From an uncultured Granulicatella sp. (GTDB taxonomy: Bacteria; Bacillota; Bacilli; Lactobacillales; Aerococcaceae): a DNA stretch of 16,575 bases. Position numbers and translations under genes: made by a program. How positions within the stretch are numbered: position 1 is the first letter of the stretch; every line of letters begins with the position of its first letter. The stretch lies in the NCBI RefSeq assembly GCF_938030755.1, contig NZ_CALHIF010000057.1:1-16575 (forward strand), written 5' to 3'. Below, piece by piece: positions 15,096-16,575 of this stretch. The notes under the pieces were generated by a model. It was given only the letters and a program-made list of their open reading frames with translations, searched no databases and had not been told where the DNA came from.

Positions 15096-16218
15096 ATGGA
15101 AATTAGTGAAATTAGAAATGCTCTTGAAGCCATGAATGAGCAAATTATCAGCTATAGGAGGTCTCTTTGACTTAGATCGCCTAGAAGAAGATATCGCTGC
15201 TTACGAGCAAGAAATGTCAGAACCATCATTTTGGGATGATAGCGAAAAAGCGAACCAAGTCATTCAAAAGAATAATGAATTAAAGTCAATTTATGATACT
15301 TTCCATAAAATGGAATTAGCGCATGAAGAGACAGGTTTGTTATTTGAAATGTATAAAGAAGAACCAGATGAAGAAGTGCATGCGGAAATCGTTGAGGCGA
15401 TTCGCTCTCTTAAGAAGGACTTACAACAGTACGAATTAAGTATGTTACTGAATGGTCCACATGATAAGAACAGTGCCATCTTAGAAATTCACCCAGGAGC
15501 TGGTGGTACGGAATCGCAAGACTGGGGAAGTATGCTGCTTCGTATGTATATGCGTTGGGCTGAAAAGCATGGTTATAGAGTCGAAACAGTGGACTACCAA
15601 GACGGGGATGAAGCAGGGATTAAATCTGTAACCTTGTCGATTGAAGGGTTAAATGCTTACGGGTACTTACGCTCTGAAAAAGGGGTGCATCGTCTCGTTC
15701 GTATTTCACCATTCGATGCGGCTGGAAAGCGTCATACATCATTCTGTTCAGTGGATGTCGTTCCGCAAATGGATGGAGATATTGATATTGAAATTAATCC
15801 AGATGACTTAAAAGTAGATGTGTATCGTGCAAGTGGTGCCGGTGGACAACATATCAATAAGACGTCTTCTGCGGTACGTATTACGCATATTCCAACTGGA
15901 ATCGTGACGCAGAGTCAAGCTCAACGATCTCAATTTAAAAACAAAGATCAAGCAATGGCGATGTTAAAGGCGAAATTATTCCAATTAGAAGAAGAGAAGA
16001 AGGCGGCAGAACTAGCTGCTATCCGTGGAGAGCAAAAAGATATCGCTTGGGGTTCTCAAATTCGAAATTATGTCTTCCATCCTTATTCAATGGTAAAAGA
16101 CTTACGTTCTGGATATGAGACTGGAAATATTGGTGCGGTGATGGATGGAGATTTGGATCCGTTTATGGATGCGTACTTAAAATGGACGATTGAGGGAACG
16201 AAAGCAACTGAAGAATAA
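15096..16218 (+). CDS. prfB: Peptide chain release factor 2, made by programmed +1 frameshift
   Basis: RF2 recognises UGA and UAA stop codons and triggers hydrolysis of the peptide. The gene starts at ATG 15096 (AGAGG at 15086-15090). Zero-frame translation gives 24 residues (MEISEIRNALEAMNEQ onward to Ser-Leu) and meets TGA at 15168. Slipping +1 on CTT continues in the frame of GAC 15169 (DLDRLEED ...) to the stop at 16216-16218, giving 373 residues. Release-factor hallmarks are present: the SPF stop-codon recognition motif (204-206) and the GGQ catalytic motif (249-251). Calling only the second frame would start falsely at ATG 15136. Low RF2 levels favour the frameshift, so the gene autoregulates. 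The C-terminus carries a short Thr/Glu-rich extension. Confidence 0.96.
15156..15170 (+). promoter_or_regulatory. Programmed +1 frameshift site of prfB
   Basis: An internal Shine-Dalgarno AGGAGG (15156-15161), three bases, then CTT TGA with C following (15165-15171). This has the same spacing as the Escherichia coli RF2 site and an even stronger ribosome-binding stimulator. The in-frame UGA is the autoregulatory sensor. Confidence 0.95.
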
Positions 16219-16224
16219 TAGTAG

Positions 16225-16252
16225 AAAACACCCAGTGAGAGCTGGGTGTTTT
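16225..16252 (+). terminator. Terminator after prfB
   Basis: A perfect 11-bp stem AAAACACCCAG (16225-16235) / CTGGGTGTTTT (16242-16252) with loop TGAGAG. The left A-run makes it possibly bidirectional. Confidence 0.88.
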
Positions 16253-16318
16253 ACTGTTGGAAGGCAAATTGTTTTAAGTTCGTTTTAAGTAACAGTATTA
16301 TTATTGGGTGAAACTTCC

Positions 16319-16440
16319 GTATCCTGAGTAGTTGAACTCGCCATCGCAGAAATGGCGTGCGTTTCCCGAAATATCCGCACGGCTGTCCCAGCCGCTTACG
16401 GTATTCCGGTCCAACGTTCCATTTCTGGGCGCGATGGCTC
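16319..16440. repeat. Structured 122-bp repeat, unit 1
   Basis: This unit starts GTATCCTG and ends GATGGCTC. It is visibly richer in G+C than its surroundings. It can fold as a long hairpin: GCCATCGC plus AGAAATGG near the 5' end pair with CCATTTCT and GCGATGGC near the 3' end, with a small bulge. A nested hairpin CGGCT / AGCCG sits in the middle. The strand in use is unknown. I see no protein-like frame that survives both units. Confidence 0.7.
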
Positions 16441-16562
16441 GTATCCTGTAGTTGATCTCGGAAAAGCAGAAACGGCGTCCACTTCCCAACTCATACGCAC
16501 ATCGTTTTTAACGATGCTTGCGTTGGTTTGGTCCAGTGGTCGATTTCTACCCGCGAAGACTC
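16441..16562. repeat. Structured 122-bp repeat, unit 2, with start of a third unit to the window end
   Basis: This unit is directly adjacent to unit 1, has the same 122-bp length, and aligns along its whole length with a few small compensating gaps (shared GTATCCTG, TAGTTGA, GCAGAAA, GGCGT, CTTCCC, CGCAC, GGTCCA, ATTTCT). The central hairpin is kept with different bases: CATCGTT / AACGATG replaces CGGCT / AGCCG. The outer stem is weaker. ACATCCT at 16563-16569 starts a third unit that leaves the window. Confidence 0.7.
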
Positions 16563-16575
16563 ACATCCTATCGTT

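Noticed and set aside
16301..16489. A 62-codon minus-strand open frame across the structured repeats
   Set aside because: The frame does not stay open in the same register through the second repeat and no ribosome binding site is evident; base pairing explains the conservation better.
16319..16575. Structured repeats as integron attC sites, pneumococcal BOX elements or a CRISPR array
   Set aside because: No integrase, no cassette genes and no attC-type core ends; sequence does not resemble BOX modules; the units have no identical short repeats with variable spacers.

Overview
The window looks like a chromosomal segment of a low-GC Gram-positive coccus of the order Lactobacillales. Supporting signs are A+T-rich coding sequence, strong GGAGG-type ribosome binding sites, LPXTG wall proteins (one with a YSIRK-like signal), the ComF pair, a long-form HPF, and a prfB gene with the classical +1 frameshift. 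A Granulicatella- or Carnobacteriaceae-like organism is my guess; nothing in the sequence proves the genus.

Layout. Positions 1-1789 are the 3' part of an operon for a sodium-pumping biotin-dependent decarboxylase: a cut-off small membrane subunit, the biotin carrier and the beta (pump) subunit, closed by a perfect hairpin terminator. Positions 1860-3904 hold the late-competence pair comFA-comFC, overlapping by 4 bp. Positions 3905-4974 carry no intact gene. They hold a possible bidirectional terminator, the 3' end of an unidentified minus-strand gene, and a dead fragment of an IS3-family transposase. Positions 4975-11424 are three consecutive plus-strand genes for secreted, LPNTG-anchored surface proteins. 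The first has a large head and a stalk of isopeptide-type Ig-like domains. The second has a large head, one InlB-type B repeat and one SHIRT-like domain. The third has only a B repeat and two SHIRT-like domains, with no head. Each gene has its own promoter, and each is followed by a copy of the same terminator hairpin. Positions 11879-16218 return to conserved housekeeping genes: hpf (ribosome hibernation), secA (protein export motor) and prfB (release factor 2), each with its own terminator. Positions 16319-16575 hold two complete 122-bp structured repeats and the start of a third, running out of the window.

How it fits together. comFA-comFC-hpf-secA-prfB is a familiar order in Bacilli. Here a roughly 8-kb block of adhesin genes plus an IS scar sits between comFC and hpf, so the block reads as an accessory surface-protein island in a conserved backbone. 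SecA exports such pre-proteins and sortase A (not in the window) would anchor them. cre-like sequences overlap the -35 regions of the third adhesin gene and of hpf, which suggests both may respond to carbon supply through CcpA; this is inference. The best candidates for something undescribed are the structured 122-bp repeats, the repeated terminator cassette behind the adhesins, the headless SHIRT protein, and the 34-bp near-perfect palindrome upstream of hpf.
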